Assembly: GCA_040751775.1 (NCBI GenBank)
Contig: JBFMGD010000005.1
Location: forward strand, 34,065 to 98,064
Length of the DNA: 64,000 nt
Reading direction: 5' to 3'
From: JBFMGD01 sp040751775
GTDB lineage: Bacteria > Bacillota > Dethiobacteria > DTU022
How positions within the stretch are numbered: position 1 is the first letter of the stretch; each line of letters begins with the position of its first letter. Shown in pieces: positions 9,039-17,127 of this stretch. Made by a program: the position numbers and the translations under genes. The notes under the pieces were generated by a model. The model was not told the origin of the DNA. It saw only the letters and a program-made list of their open reading frames with translations, and searched no databases.

Positions 9039-10054
9039 TGAAAAACTTGGCAGCAATAGACGCAGGACCGGAAAGTCTGTTAATGATTAAAGACCTGGAG
9101 GTTCATTTTGCCGCCCGGGCCGGGCTGTTGACCGCCCTGTTCAGCAAGGCGCCGGCGGTGGTCAGGGCGGTGGACGGTATCAGTTTGACCATGGCCCAGG
9201 GTGAGATCCTCTGCCTGGCCGGCGAGTCGGGGAGCGGTAAAACGACCGCGGGAAAAGCGGTTTTGCGGCTGGTTGAACCTACCGGCGGCGAGGTTTATTT
9301 TGCCGGGGAAGATGTTCGCTCTTTCAGGCAGGCCCGGCTGCGTGCGTTTCGGCAGCAGGCGCAGATTATATTTCAGGATCCCTATGAATCGCTGAACCCG
9401 CGTCAGACAGTTTTTGCAGCTGTGGCCGAACCGCTTGAAGTCAACGGCATCTGCCGCAGCCTGGCGGAGAAAGAAGAGCGGGTTGCAGAAGCGCTTCAAG
9501 ACGCGGGCCTGAGCAATCCCCGTGAACTCTTCATCCGCTACCCGCACGAACTGAGCGGCGGACAGCGTCAGCGCCTGGCCATTGCCAGCGCCCTGGTTTT
9601 AAAGCCGCGCTTTATCGTGGCCGATGAGCCCGTGTCCATGCTCGATCTCTCGATCCGGGCCGGCATCCTAAAGTTAATGGTCGACCTGCGGGAAGCCAAA
9701 ACGATCAGCTACCTGTTTATCACCCATGATCTTTCCCTGGCCTGGCAGGTATCGGACCGGATCGCGGTGATGTACCTGGGGAAAGTGGTTGAGCTCGGCA
9801 GCGCCGATCAGGTGATCAAGACACCGCTGCACCCGTATACCAGGGCGCTCGTTTCGGTGATCCCGGTGCCGCGGCGCCGCGATGCCCGGGAAAAAACGCT
9901 GCTCAAAGGCGAAACTCCCGATCCGGTCAACATTCCATCCGGCTGCCGTTTCCAACCCCGCTGCCCGCGGGTGCAGCCCCGCTGCCGCACGGAGGTTCCG
10001 CCGTACATCGAGATTGAACGAGGTCGTTATGCCGCGTGTCACTACGTGGGCTAG
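9038..10054 (+). CDS. ABC transporter ATPase, DppF/OppF type
   Basis: The second ATP-binding subunit, about 338 residues. It has Walker A GESGSGKTT, signature LSGGQRQR, a Walker B ending in DEPVSMLD, and the C-terminal oligopeptide extension with CRFQPRCPRVQPRC. ATG at 9038 overlaps the previous stop by one base (TGATG); an in-frame TTG lies one codon earlier. This completes a full A-B-C-D-F transporter in conventional order. A stretch of 177 bases without a recognised gene follows before the large peptidase-like gene. Confidence 0.93.
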   Translation: MKNLAAIDAGPESLLMIKDLEVHFAARAGLLTALFSKAPAVVRAVDGISLTMAQGEILCLAGESGSGKTTAGKAVLRLVEPTGGEVYFAGEDVRSFRQARLRAFRQQAQIIFQDPYESLNPRQTVFAAVAEPLEVNGICRSLAEKEERVAEALQDAGLSNPRELFIRYPHELSGGQRQRLAIASALVLKPRFIVADEPVSMLDLSIRAGILKLMVDLREAKTISYLFITHDLSLAWQVSDRIAVMYLGKVVELGSADQVIKTPLHPYTRALVSVIPVPRRRDAREKTLLKGETPDPVNIPSGCRFQPRCPRVQPRCRTEVPPYIEIERGRYAACHYVG

Positions 10055-10231
10055 TACTCTGTGAAAACTTTATTTGTATTATGGACCTGATACCCAAGAA
10101 CGATTGTTTCGTCACTGAGAGCTGGAGCGACATGTGGACGAGTGGGAAGAAGTGCAGGCGAACCAAGGACTGGAGCGGACCATATGAGAAATGAGATGGA
10201 TGGCGAATGTCGGGGGTAGGGGGGATATCTA

Positions 10232-13200
10232 GTGGAGAAAACTGAAATCTATATTTTATCCGTCAACAACTGGCGGCACAGCTTGATACTGGCCGCGGCG
10301 ATTTTGGCCGAGCCGGACCGGGAAATCTGCCTGGTCAATCCGGCCAATATGCACGATGAAATCAGCGCCCTGGCGCTGCTGGCGTGGCGGCTGCCGGTTG
10401 AGCTGATCGATGCCACCGGCGATCCAACCGTAAACCGCGCCCTGTGCGCCTCTCCGGAACTGCACTACAGCGGAGCGGTGTTCCAGCCGGGCGCGGCGTT
10501 TGGGGAAATTGTAACCCGCCTCGGAGCGCCCCGCGGCCTGGTGGCGGTGCCTCTGTCTTCACCCGGCCGCTGTCTCAAGGCGGCGGTGCTGGCGGTTAGG
10601 CTGGGATTCCACCTTTGGGCGGTTGACCCAGATCCGGAGGATTGGCTGCAGACAGCCGCCGCCGGGTTCGCGGTGCCGGGCCAGGTTTTGTGGCTCGGGC
10701 CGGAAAGCGAGCGGCAGCTTTTGCCCGGCGCGGCTCCGTTTGACCGGACCGAGTTCCTGCCTGATGACGCTGCTGTTTTAAACTTCCTGGAAAGGCAAGG
10801 GCTGCGCACGGATTACCTGTTGATCTATAACTCGGCCGATATGTTTAAAGAAAAAACGGGTTCCTCCATACGCGCTCTCTGGGTGAAGGGTACCAGCCTG
10901 CAGGCCGTGCTATGCGCCTCTTACAGGGATCTCTATCCCTTCGATGCCGCTACCCCTGACCCGGATCCCGCTGTGGTCGAAGCGGCGGTCAACGCCCTGG
11001 TCCGGGATAACGGTATGCGCCCGCGGTTCCAGGCTGTCCTGGCGGCCCCAGGAGCGCTGCCATTTTTCTATGAAGAGATTACGGCGCTGGACAGCGTAAC
11101 CGAGGAGATGGTGCGTGATATCCACGTCTGCCTGGATGATGACCTCTTTTTCGACCTCGCCGAGGGACGGCTGTTCCAAAACAGCGCCGCCGGCCTTTCC
11201 GTGCAGCTGCTTACCACCAAGCATTACCGGCGTGCCGCCGGCCGGGGCCGGGAAGTGCTGCTGGTAAACACCCCCTTCGTGGAGAGCGGGATTATCTTCG
11301 CGAGCGATAATCCACTCATGAAATGCCAGCTGGAACCGTTATTGAAACAGGCGGGTTGCAACACGACTGTCTGGACGGAAAAAGAGGTCAGTTACCGGAA
11401 CGTCGCGGAGGGGCTGACCAGGTCCGATTTCTTTCTTTATACCGGGCACGGCGGGCCGGAATCGCTGCATACGTACGGCCGTTACCTGACCCGGGAGCAC
11501 CTGCCGCCGCTGCCGCCGCTGGTTGCTTACGCTTCAGCTTGCTCCACGGTGCCGGTCAGCCCGCACTGGTACTCGCCGAACGAAGGGCTCGACTGGGAAG
11601 GCATCCCTGTTGATTCAAGGCAGGTGATCGGCCTTTCATTCGTGGAAAAAGGGGCGGTCTGTTTTGTTGGCGGGGCCACGGTCGAAGATTTGCAGTACAG
11701 CACCGCCATTTACGGCATCTTTATGGAAGCGCTTTTGATCAAAGGCCTCAGCGTGGGGGAGGCGGTCCAGGCCACCCGCCGCTATACCGCCCTGCTGGCT
11801 TCGATCCTGCAGCAGAAAGCGCCTCAAGCCTATCGCAACTATGTTTGGGGAATGGCCAACACCATTCACCAGCAGGTTCTGCTCGGTGACCCGGCCCTGG
11901 TGCCGGCCGGGGAAAAATATACGGCCGCGGCGCTGCCGCAAGATACCGCCGTCGTGCGCGCCGGCTCTGAGTATACCCTGTGCGTGACCGTGCCGCCGGA
12001 GCGCTGGCTAAAGCACAGCGCCGCCGTAAACCAGCGGGACGCCTCCAAGTACTATTATCGCTGCCGCAAACTTACGGTATTTTCGCCATACGGTGAGGAT
12101 ATCATCAGCTGGGGCGATTATTATCACCTCGCTTTTGACGCCGCGGGGATCAGTGAAACGGCGGTCATGTCGAGTTATTTGCATCTTACTTTTGACCTGC
12201 CGCCGGGCGAGGCGCCCCTGGGGCTTTCCGTAGAGGGGGCCTCCCTGGGACCGTGGGAGTGCCTCTTATGCGGCAAACCGGTTGAACCGCCCCGCGCGGA
12301 TACGGCGGCGCTGGCCCGGTTTAAAGTACCTTACCTGATGCAGCCGCCCCTGGAGCTGGATATGCGCGACAGCTGGGCCTTTTCCGTTGAGCAGCTGGAG
12401 GGCCGCCTGCGGCTTCACTGGCTGGTGCCTCTTTTGTTGATCGATGAGGCTTCGCGCTCCGCCGCCCCGCTGCGGGAAGCGACATTCCGGATTAAAACTG
12501 CGCCCCGTAAAATGATTACGGGCAGGGTCCTTTCCCTTGATCCGCTGAAGAACGGCAGCTACCTGGTATGCGCCGGCACTGCGAAGTCCACCGGCGCCGT
12601 CAATAATCACGCCGGCCGGCCGGAAGAGGCGGACGAGGAAATTACCGTCCTGGCACAGTCCTTAACCGGTTCCGGCGGCGCCTTCACCTTGCAGTGCCCC
12701 GCCGGGACCGCCGCCGTAACAGTTGATCGGCAGTTTCCCTTGTACGAAATGCCGGAGCGCTACAGTTCTTTCCGTAAACAGCGTTGGGAGGATAAAGGAG
12801 AACCGCTCTCAATTAAACTGCAGGAGGCGCCGCCCGGGAAGGTCAGGATTCTCCTGCTTGATTCGCGCACGGGGCGGCCGCTGAGCGGCGGGCTGGTCCG
12901 CGCGTGGCGCGGTGAAATCAATCCCGTGGGCGACCCCCTGGTGGAAGCTTTCGCCGGCGGATCTGCCGCCGGCGAAGCTGGCGAGATCATCTTAGAGCTT
13001 CCCGCCGGCAAATACATCCTTTATGCCGCCGCCTGCACGGCCGGCCGGCGCTACAAGTCGCGGCGCTGGACACTGGAACTGGAGGCGCCTGGTGCCGAGC
13101 TTTTCCGGGTATTATCGCTGGATGCCGCGGCCGTGGTCCGGGGCAGGCTGTCATTTGCCGGTACCGCGCCGCCTTACCCGGCGGTGGTCGCGCTTAAAAA

Positions 13201-13423
13201 ATATCCGCAAAAGAAGGGTGCTGAAAAGCTGGCCCAGGCCCCTGTAAAACGCGACGGCGGTTACGAGTGCCTGGTCGGTTTCCAGGACCGCTTCAGCATA
13301 GCCATAGAAGAAGAGGGCTGGCGGGAGATTCACGACACCAACGACGGCCGCGGTTACAAACTCGAACCGGGTGAAATCCTGGAAAGGGAATATACTTTAT
13401 ACGAGGTAAAAGATGATGCATGA
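10232..13423 (+). CDS. large protein with C25/clan-CD caspase-like peptidase domain
   Basis: A 1063-residue protein with no close name. The centre (about 330-560) looks like a gingipain-type C25 cysteine peptidase. It has a TGHGG motif with candidate catalytic His406, an ASACST motif with candidate Cys437, then a GGATVED strand and a terminal LLGDPALVP typical of C25 domains. The N-terminal 200 residues are not recognised. Residues about 570-1060 look beta-rich, with stretches like carboxypeptidase-regulatory or Ig-like modules. There is no signal peptide or membrane helix, so it appears cytoplasmic, unlike secreted gingipains. The GTG start has a GGGGG-rich ribosome site. Its end overlaps the M20 gene by 11 bases, which ties the two together. 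The peptidase assignment rests on motifs and is moderately sure. Confidence 0.6.
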   Translation: MEKTEIYILSVNNWRHSLILAAAILAEPDREICLVNPANMHDEISALALLAWRLPVELIDATGDPTVNRALCASPELHYSGAVFQPGAAFGEIVTRLGAPRGLVAVPLSSPGRCLKAAVLAVRLGFHLWAVDPDPEDWLQTAAAGFAVPGQVLWLGPESERQLLPGAAPFDRTEFLPDDAAVLNFLERQGLRTDYLLIYNSADMFKEKTGSSIRALWVKGTSLQAVLCASYRDLYPFDAATPDPDPAVVEAAVNALVRDNGMRPRFQAVLAAPGALPFFYEEITALDSVTEEMVRDIHVCLDDDLFFDLAEGRLFQNSAAGLSVQLLTTKHYRRAAGRGREVLLVNTPFVESGIIFASDNPLMKCQLEPLLKQAGCNTTVWTEKEVSYRNVAEGLTRSDFFLYTGHGGPESLHTYGRYLTREHLPPLPPLVAYASACSTVPVSPHWYSPNEGLDWEGIPVDSRQVIGLSFVEKGAVCFVGGATVEDLQYSTAIYGIFMEALLIKGLSVGEAVQATRRYTALLASILQQKAPQAYRNYVWGMANTIHQQVLLGDPALVPAGEKYTAAALPQDTAVVRAGSEYTLCVTVPPERWLKHSAAVNQRDASKYYYRCRKLTVFSPYGEDIISWGDYYHLAFDAAGISETAVMSSYLHLTFDLPPGEAPLGLSVEGASLGPWECLLCGKPVEPPRADTAALARFKVPYLMQPPLELDMRDSWAFSVEQLEGRLRLHWLVPLLLIDEASRSAAPLREATFRIKTAPRKMITGRVLSLDPLKNGSYLVCAGTAKSTGAVNNHAGRPEEADEEITVLAQSLTGSGGAFTLQCPAGTAAVTVDRQFPLYEMPERYSSFRKQRWEDKGEPLSIKLQEAPPGKVRILLLDSRTGRPLSGGLVRAWRGEINPVGDPLVEAFAGGSAAGEAGEIILELPAGKYILYAAACTAGRRYKSRRWTLELEAPGAELFRVLSLDAAAVVRGRLSFAGTAPPYPAVVALKKYPQKKGAEKLAQAPVKRDGGYECLVGFQDRFSIAIEEEGWREIHDTNDGRGYKLEPGEILEREYTLYEVKDDA

Positions 13424-14594
13424 AACAACTATAATTGACCGGATTATCAAGCAGGAAACCGGGGCGTTGACCGGTTTGGCCGGCGCCTTGCACCGGAATC
13501 CCGAGCTGGGCGGCCGGGAGCACTATGCCGCCGCAATTTTAAGCGACTACTTGGAGTCAAAAGGGTTTGCCGTAACCCGGGGAGCGGCCGGCCTGGAAAC
13601 GGCTTTTATCGCTCGATCCGGCCGGGGAGAGGGCGGCTTTCATGTCGCTTTTTGCGCTGAATACGATGCCCTGCCGGAAATCGGCCACGGTTGCGGTCAC
13701 AACCTGATCGGTACGGCTGCCGTCGCTGCCGGTGTAGCCCTGGCCGGCAGCCTGGCAGAGTTGGCTATAACCGGTACGGTCTCCGTGATCGGCACTCCCA
13801 ATGAAGAAATAGAAGGAGGAAAGGTCGACCTGATCCGGGCCGGTATTTTCGACGGGGTGGATACGGCGATGATGTTTCACCCCGGCTGCGGCAACAAGAT
13901 CGACGTGACATCTCTGGCCTGCCGTGATTTTCATTTTATCTTTCACGGTCGAAACGCGCACGCCGCCTGTGATCCCTGGGAAGGGCGCAACGCCCTGGAC
14001 GGCGTGATCATGACATTCACCGGGATCAACGCGTTGCGGCAGCATCTTAAGGACGATGTGCGCGTGCACGGCATCATCACCGAAGGGGGTTTGGCCGGCA
14101 ACATCATCCCCGATCGGGCTGTCGCGCAAATCTGCGTTCGCTCAAAAGATAACCGCTACCTGGCGGAAGTGGTGGAGCGGGTGAAGAACTGTGCCCGGGG
14201 AGCGGCCCTGGCCTCGGGAACAGAACTGGAAATTCTGGAGTCGCCTTACCCGTATGATGCCATGGTCAGCAACCGGCTTCTCGGTGAAGTGTTTCGCGAG
14301 AGCCTGGCTGAAAGCGGCCCGATTATCGATTCGCCGCACAATGAAGGTATGGGCTCGATTGATATGGGCAACGTCAGCCGGGTAGTGCCCGCGATTCACC
14401 CCGTTTTGGCGGTGACCGACCGGTTGGTGTCCGGCCACACGGCGGAGTTTGCCGGCATCTGCGGCAGCGAACCGGCTTACGCGGTCGCGCTGGCCGCCGG
14501 CCAAGCGATGGCGCTGACCGGCTTGAAGGTGATACGCGATCCGGCTTTGCAGGAGCGGATCAAGGCTGAATTCAAAGCCGCCGCCGGCAGTTAA
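13413..14594 (+). CDS. M20-family amidohydrolase (AbgB/HipO-like)
   Basis: A 393-residue cytoplasmic metallohydrolase of the M20D/aminoacylase type, which cleaves N-acyl amino acids or small peptides. It has the HRNPELGGRE opening, the metal-site region AEYDALPEIGHGCGHN, the TPNEEIEGGK segment with the general-base Glu, and a lid domain with HGRNAHAA. It overlaps the preceding C25-like gene by 11 bases, so the two are probably co-translated. Together with the peptide transporter this suggests import, cleavage and then deacylation or dipeptide hydrolysis. The true substrate is unknown. Confidence 0.88.
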   Translation: MMHETTIIDRIIKQETGALTGLAGALHRNPELGGREHYAAAILSDYLESKGFAVTRGAAGLETAFIARSGRGEGGFHVAFCAEYDALPEIGHGCGHNLIGTAAVAAGVALAGSLAELAITGTVSVIGTPNEEIEGGKVDLIRAGIFDGVDTAMMFHPGCGNKIDVTSLACRDFHFIFHGRNAHAACDPWEGRNALDGVIMTFTGINALRQHLKDDVRVHGIITEGGLAGNIIPDRAVAQICVRSKDNRYLAEVVERVKNCARGAALASGTELEILESPYPYDAMVSNRLLGEVFRESLAESGPIIDSPHNEGMGSIDMGNVSRVVPAIHPVLAVTDRLVSGHTAEFAGICGSEPAYAVALAAGQAMALTGLKVIRDPALQERIKAEFKAAAGS

Positions 14595-14672
14595 TCATTA
14601 TTGCCCTGCTGCTGACCAGTCACCTGGACACGGTACCGCCATACGAGATGGCGGACGCGCTCCGCCCGCGTC

Positions 14673-15209
14673 TTGAGAACGGCTTTCTTTTTATCCCCAA
14701 CAAGAAGTACAAACTCCAGTTGGAACTGGAGCAAGCCAAAAAACGATAAAGCAGCCTTAAACGAGCTCTTGGACCGGCTCGAAGCAGAGTTGGTTTCCGG
14801 CAATCTAAACCCGGCCCATGAAGCGCTTTACAGCAAATACTATCAGGTTAAAGAGACGCCGGTACGGGATGTCAAGCTGACCCCGAAACAAAATTCCATC
14901 AATGCTGCTGAGAAGAACTATGGTTACTTTGCGCTCATCTCCAATGATCTTAAAGATCCCTTGGAGGCTCTCCAGATCTACCGCGCTAAGGATGTAATTG
15001 AAAAAGCTTTCGGTAACTTTCAGGAAAGATTAAATATGCGCCGCACATCGGTGTCCTCTGAAGAAAACCTGGAAGGCAAGCTCTTTGTCCAGTTTATGGC
15101 GCTGATTTATTTAGCTTATATCGACAAGGCCATGCGCGAAAACAATCTGTACAATGACTACACCTTGCCCGGCTGCCGCGTAATATTTTTAAAAATCGCT
15201 GTTCAGTAG
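14673..15209 (+). pseudogene. IS1634/IS4-like DDE transposase remnant
   Basis: About 170 residues of the C-terminal half of a DDE transposase of the IS1634 type. The recognisable part begins around DKAALNELLDRLEAEL and includes the YRAKDVIEKAFGNF segment with the last catalytic Glu. The first codons are in a shifted frame: the preceding bases read KKYKLQLELEQAKK in another frame, so a frameshift lies near 14745. The first two Asp-containing blocks are gone. No inverted repeats were found. It interrupts the stretch between the M20 gene and the glycine operon. Confidence 0.75.
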
Positions 15210-15289
15210 ACCCTACCTATGTTGCCCCGGCTCTCGAACCGTCGTTGGAAGAAGAGATCGCGGCGTATATCGACGGTATAAAAAAATAG
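15209..15289 (+). pseudogene. possible C-terminal tail of an MttB-like methyltransferase
   Basis: Immediately after the transposase remnant a different frame reads DPTYVAPALEPSLEEEI and then AAYIDGIKK before a stop. This proline/acidic ending resembles the C-termini of MttB-superfamily methyltransferases. It has no start of its own, so it would be the 3' stump of a gene destroyed by the insertion. The assignment rests on 26 residues only and is tentative. Confidence 0.35.
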
Positions 15290-15304
15290 CGCTGCCGGCA
15301 GGAT

Positions 15305-15334
15305 TTAGCATAAGTGAGTACAATATAATATAAT
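15305..15334 (+). promoter_or_regulatory. sigma-A-like promoter of the glycine riboswitch/gcv operon
   Basis: TTAGCA at 15305-15310 and TATAAT at 15329-15334 are separated by 18 bases. A second overlapping TATAAT lies at 15324-15329. The position, about 15-20 bases before the first riboswitch aptamer, fits transcription start for the glycine operon. The -35 box is a 4/6 match. Confidence 0.6.
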
Positions 15335-15349
15335 AGTATGAGCGGATGA

Positions 15350-15545
15350 ACCTTGTGGGAGAGGCCCTGTTTAAGGGCCGCCGAAGGAGAAACCGGCCGG
15401 TTTGGCAGCCGGAGCGGGAAACTCTCAGGCAGCAGTACCATCGGGGGACGCGCCCTCTGGAGAGCACCCGCTTAATATTAGCGGGACACCGACGGGGTAA
15501 GCCCCTGTATTCAAAGGGGGCCAATCTCTCAGGTATCAAGGACAG
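15350..15545 (+). promoter_or_regulatory. tandem glycine riboswitch
   Basis: Two glycine aptamers lie in series. The first carries GGGAGAGGCC, GCCGCCGAAGGAGAAACC and GAAACTCTCAGGCA. The second carries CTCTGGAGAGCACC, ACACCGACGGGGTAAGCCCC and CCAATCTCTCAGGTA. These are the conserved cores of the two-aptamer class that binds two glycines. The gcvT start is 75 bases beyond it, and glycine-cleavage genes are the classical target. Glycine binding should relieve the terminator that follows (an ON switch). Confidence 0.95.
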
Positions 15546-15585
15546 GGGAAGCAGCCGGGCTGCTTTCGCTGTCCTTTCTATTTTA
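15539..15585 (+). terminator. intrinsic terminator, glycine riboswitch expression platform
   Basis: A long hairpin pairs AAGGACAG and GAAGCAGC with GCTGCTTTC and CTGTCCTT around a CGG loop, and is followed by a T-rich run (15577-15585). It begins where the second aptamer ends and precedes the gcvT ribosome site by about 20 bases. It is therefore the likely off-state terminator of the riboswitch. Confidence 0.85.
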
Positions 15586-15619
15586 TGTGGGCACGGAAAA
15601 TAATTAAAGGAGGTGTAAG

Positions 15620-16732
15620 ATGATGGAAGCTCGCCAAACACCCCTCTATGAACAGCATATGCGCTTAAACGGCAGCATTGTCAACTATAGCGGTTGGCTC
15701 TTGCCGGTTCAATTTGCAGGAATTGTCTCTGAAGTAAACCGGGCCAGGCAAAAGGCCGTGCTCTTCGATGTATCCCACATGGGAGAGGTGACCGTGGAAG
15801 GAGCCGGCGCGGAAGCGTATTTACAAAAAATAGTAACAAATGATCTCTCACTGTTAAAAGACGGTGCGGTTATATACAGCCCGCTCTGCTATCCGGACGG
15901 CGGTACGGTGGATGACATCCTGATTTACCGCTACAATTGGGACCGGTTTTTGCTGGTGGTCAACGCCGCCAATACGGAGAAAGACTACGCCTGGTTAATG
16001 AGGCACGCCAGGAACGGGGAGAGCGTTGCTTTACACAATATTTCCGTGGAAACCGCGCAAATTGCCCTGCAAGGACCGGCCAGCCCGGCTATCTTAAGCC
16101 CGTTGACTGCGGTTCCCTTGGGCGAGCTAAAGTACCATCATTTTCTGCCGGAGGTGGAGCTGGCCGGGATCAAATGTATGGTTTCGCGGACCGGCTATAC
16201 CGGGGAAGACGGGTACGAGATTTACTGTGCCGCCGCCCAGGCGGGGATACTTTGGGACGCGGTCATGAGCGCCGGGCGCGAGCGGCTCGGTCTCGGCCCC
16301 GCCGGCCTCGGCGCCAGGGATGTCCTGCGCCTGGAAGCAGGCCTGCCGCTCTACGGTCACGAACTGTCCGCGGCGCTCTCACCCCTGATGGCCGGTTTGG
16401 ACCGTTTTGTCAGCTTTAAAAAGCAGATTCCGTTCATCGGCCGGGAAGCTTTGCTGGAACAGAAGCGGGTCGGCCCGGGGAAAAAGCTGGTCGGCTTAAC
16501 GGTTACGGGACGCGGTGTGATCCGGGAAGGTTACCCCGTGCTTGCGGGAGATGCAGAGATCGGGTGGGTCAGCAGCGGCACCTATTCGCCGACCTTTGAA
16601 AAATCACTCGGCATGGCTTTCCTGACCCCGGAGAAGGCGGTTGCCGGCGAAGAGCTCCTGGTAATGATCCGCGGCCGGGCGCACCCGGTCAAAGTGGAAA
16701 AAATACCTTTATACAGGAGGGTTAAATCATGA
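15620..16732 (+). CDS. gcvT: aminomethyltransferase, glycine cleavage T-protein
   Basis: A 370-residue T-protein, which transfers the aminomethyl carbon from lipoyl-GcvH to tetrahydrofolate, giving methylene-THF and ammonia. It starts with the family pattern TPLYEQHMRLNG, has the FDVSHMGEV and VTNDLS folate-site motifs, RTGYTGEDGYEI, and ends in the usual barrel domain. AAAGGAGG (15606-15613) supports ATG 15620; a second ATG follows at once. First gene behind the glycine riboswitch; its stop overlaps gcvH by four bases. Confidence 0.96.
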   Translation: MMEARQTPLYEQHMRLNGSIVNYSGWLLPVQFAGIVSEVNRARQKAVLFDVSHMGEVTVEGAGAEAYLQKIVTNDLSLLKDGAVIYSPLCYPDGGTVDDILIYRYNWDRFLLVVNAANTEKDYAWLMRHARNGESVALHNISVETAQIALQGPASPAILSPLTAVPLGELKYHHFLPEVELAGIKCMVSRTGYTGEDGYEIYCAAAQAGILWDAVMSAGRERLGLGPAGLGARDVLRLEAGLPLYGHELSAALSPLMAGLDRFVSFKKQIPFIGREALLEQKRVGPGKKLVGLTVTGRGVIREGYPVLAGDAEIGWVSSGTYSPTFEKSLGMAFLTPEKAVAGEELLVMIRGRAHPVKVEKIPLYRRVKS

Positions 16733-17127
16733 AGTGGGAAGTGCGTGAAGGTTTGCTGTACACCCCCAAGCATGAGTGGATTAAACAGGACGGCAGCGAG
16801 GTTACCTCCGGAATTACCGACTATGCCCAGGATATGCTCAAGGATATTGTCTACGTGGAGCTGCCCGAACTGGGGCGGGTTGTAAAGGCGGGAGAAAGTG
16901 TGGCCGTGATCGAGTCCGTCAAGGCAGTTTCCGACGCCTATTCTCCGGTAGACGGCGTGATTAAGGCTGTGAACGAACTGCTCCTCGATCAACCGGAACT
17001 GCTGAATCAGGATCCGTACGGCGCAGGGTGGATCGTGAAGGTGGAAATTGCCGCCGGGTATGTCAATCCTGATTTAATGGACATGAAAGCGTACATAACC
17101 CTGCTGGAGCGGGAGGAAGAATCATGA
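16729..17127 (+). CDS. gcvH: glycine cleavage system H-protein
   Basis: A 132-residue lipoyl carrier that shuttles the aminomethyl group between P-, T- and L-proteins. The lipoylation site is Lys65 in the ESVKAVSDAYSP motif, and the early YTPKHEWI block is typical. It overlaps gcvT by four bases (ATGA) and gcvPA likewise. The lipoylation genes lie downstream in the same operon. Confidence 0.96.
   Translation: MKWEVREGLLYTPKHEWIKQDGSEVTSGITDYAQDMLKDIVYVELPELGRVVKAGESVAVIESVKAVSDAYSPVDGVIKAVNELLLDQPELLNQDPYGAGWIVKVEIAAGYVNPDLMDMKAYITLLEREEES

Noticed and set aside
14604..14760. A frame reading LLLTSHLDTVPP, like the metal motif of M20 peptidases, just after the M20 gene
   Set aside because: Only this short match exists, and the stretch runs into the transposase remnant. 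It is too little to call a second peptidase fragment.
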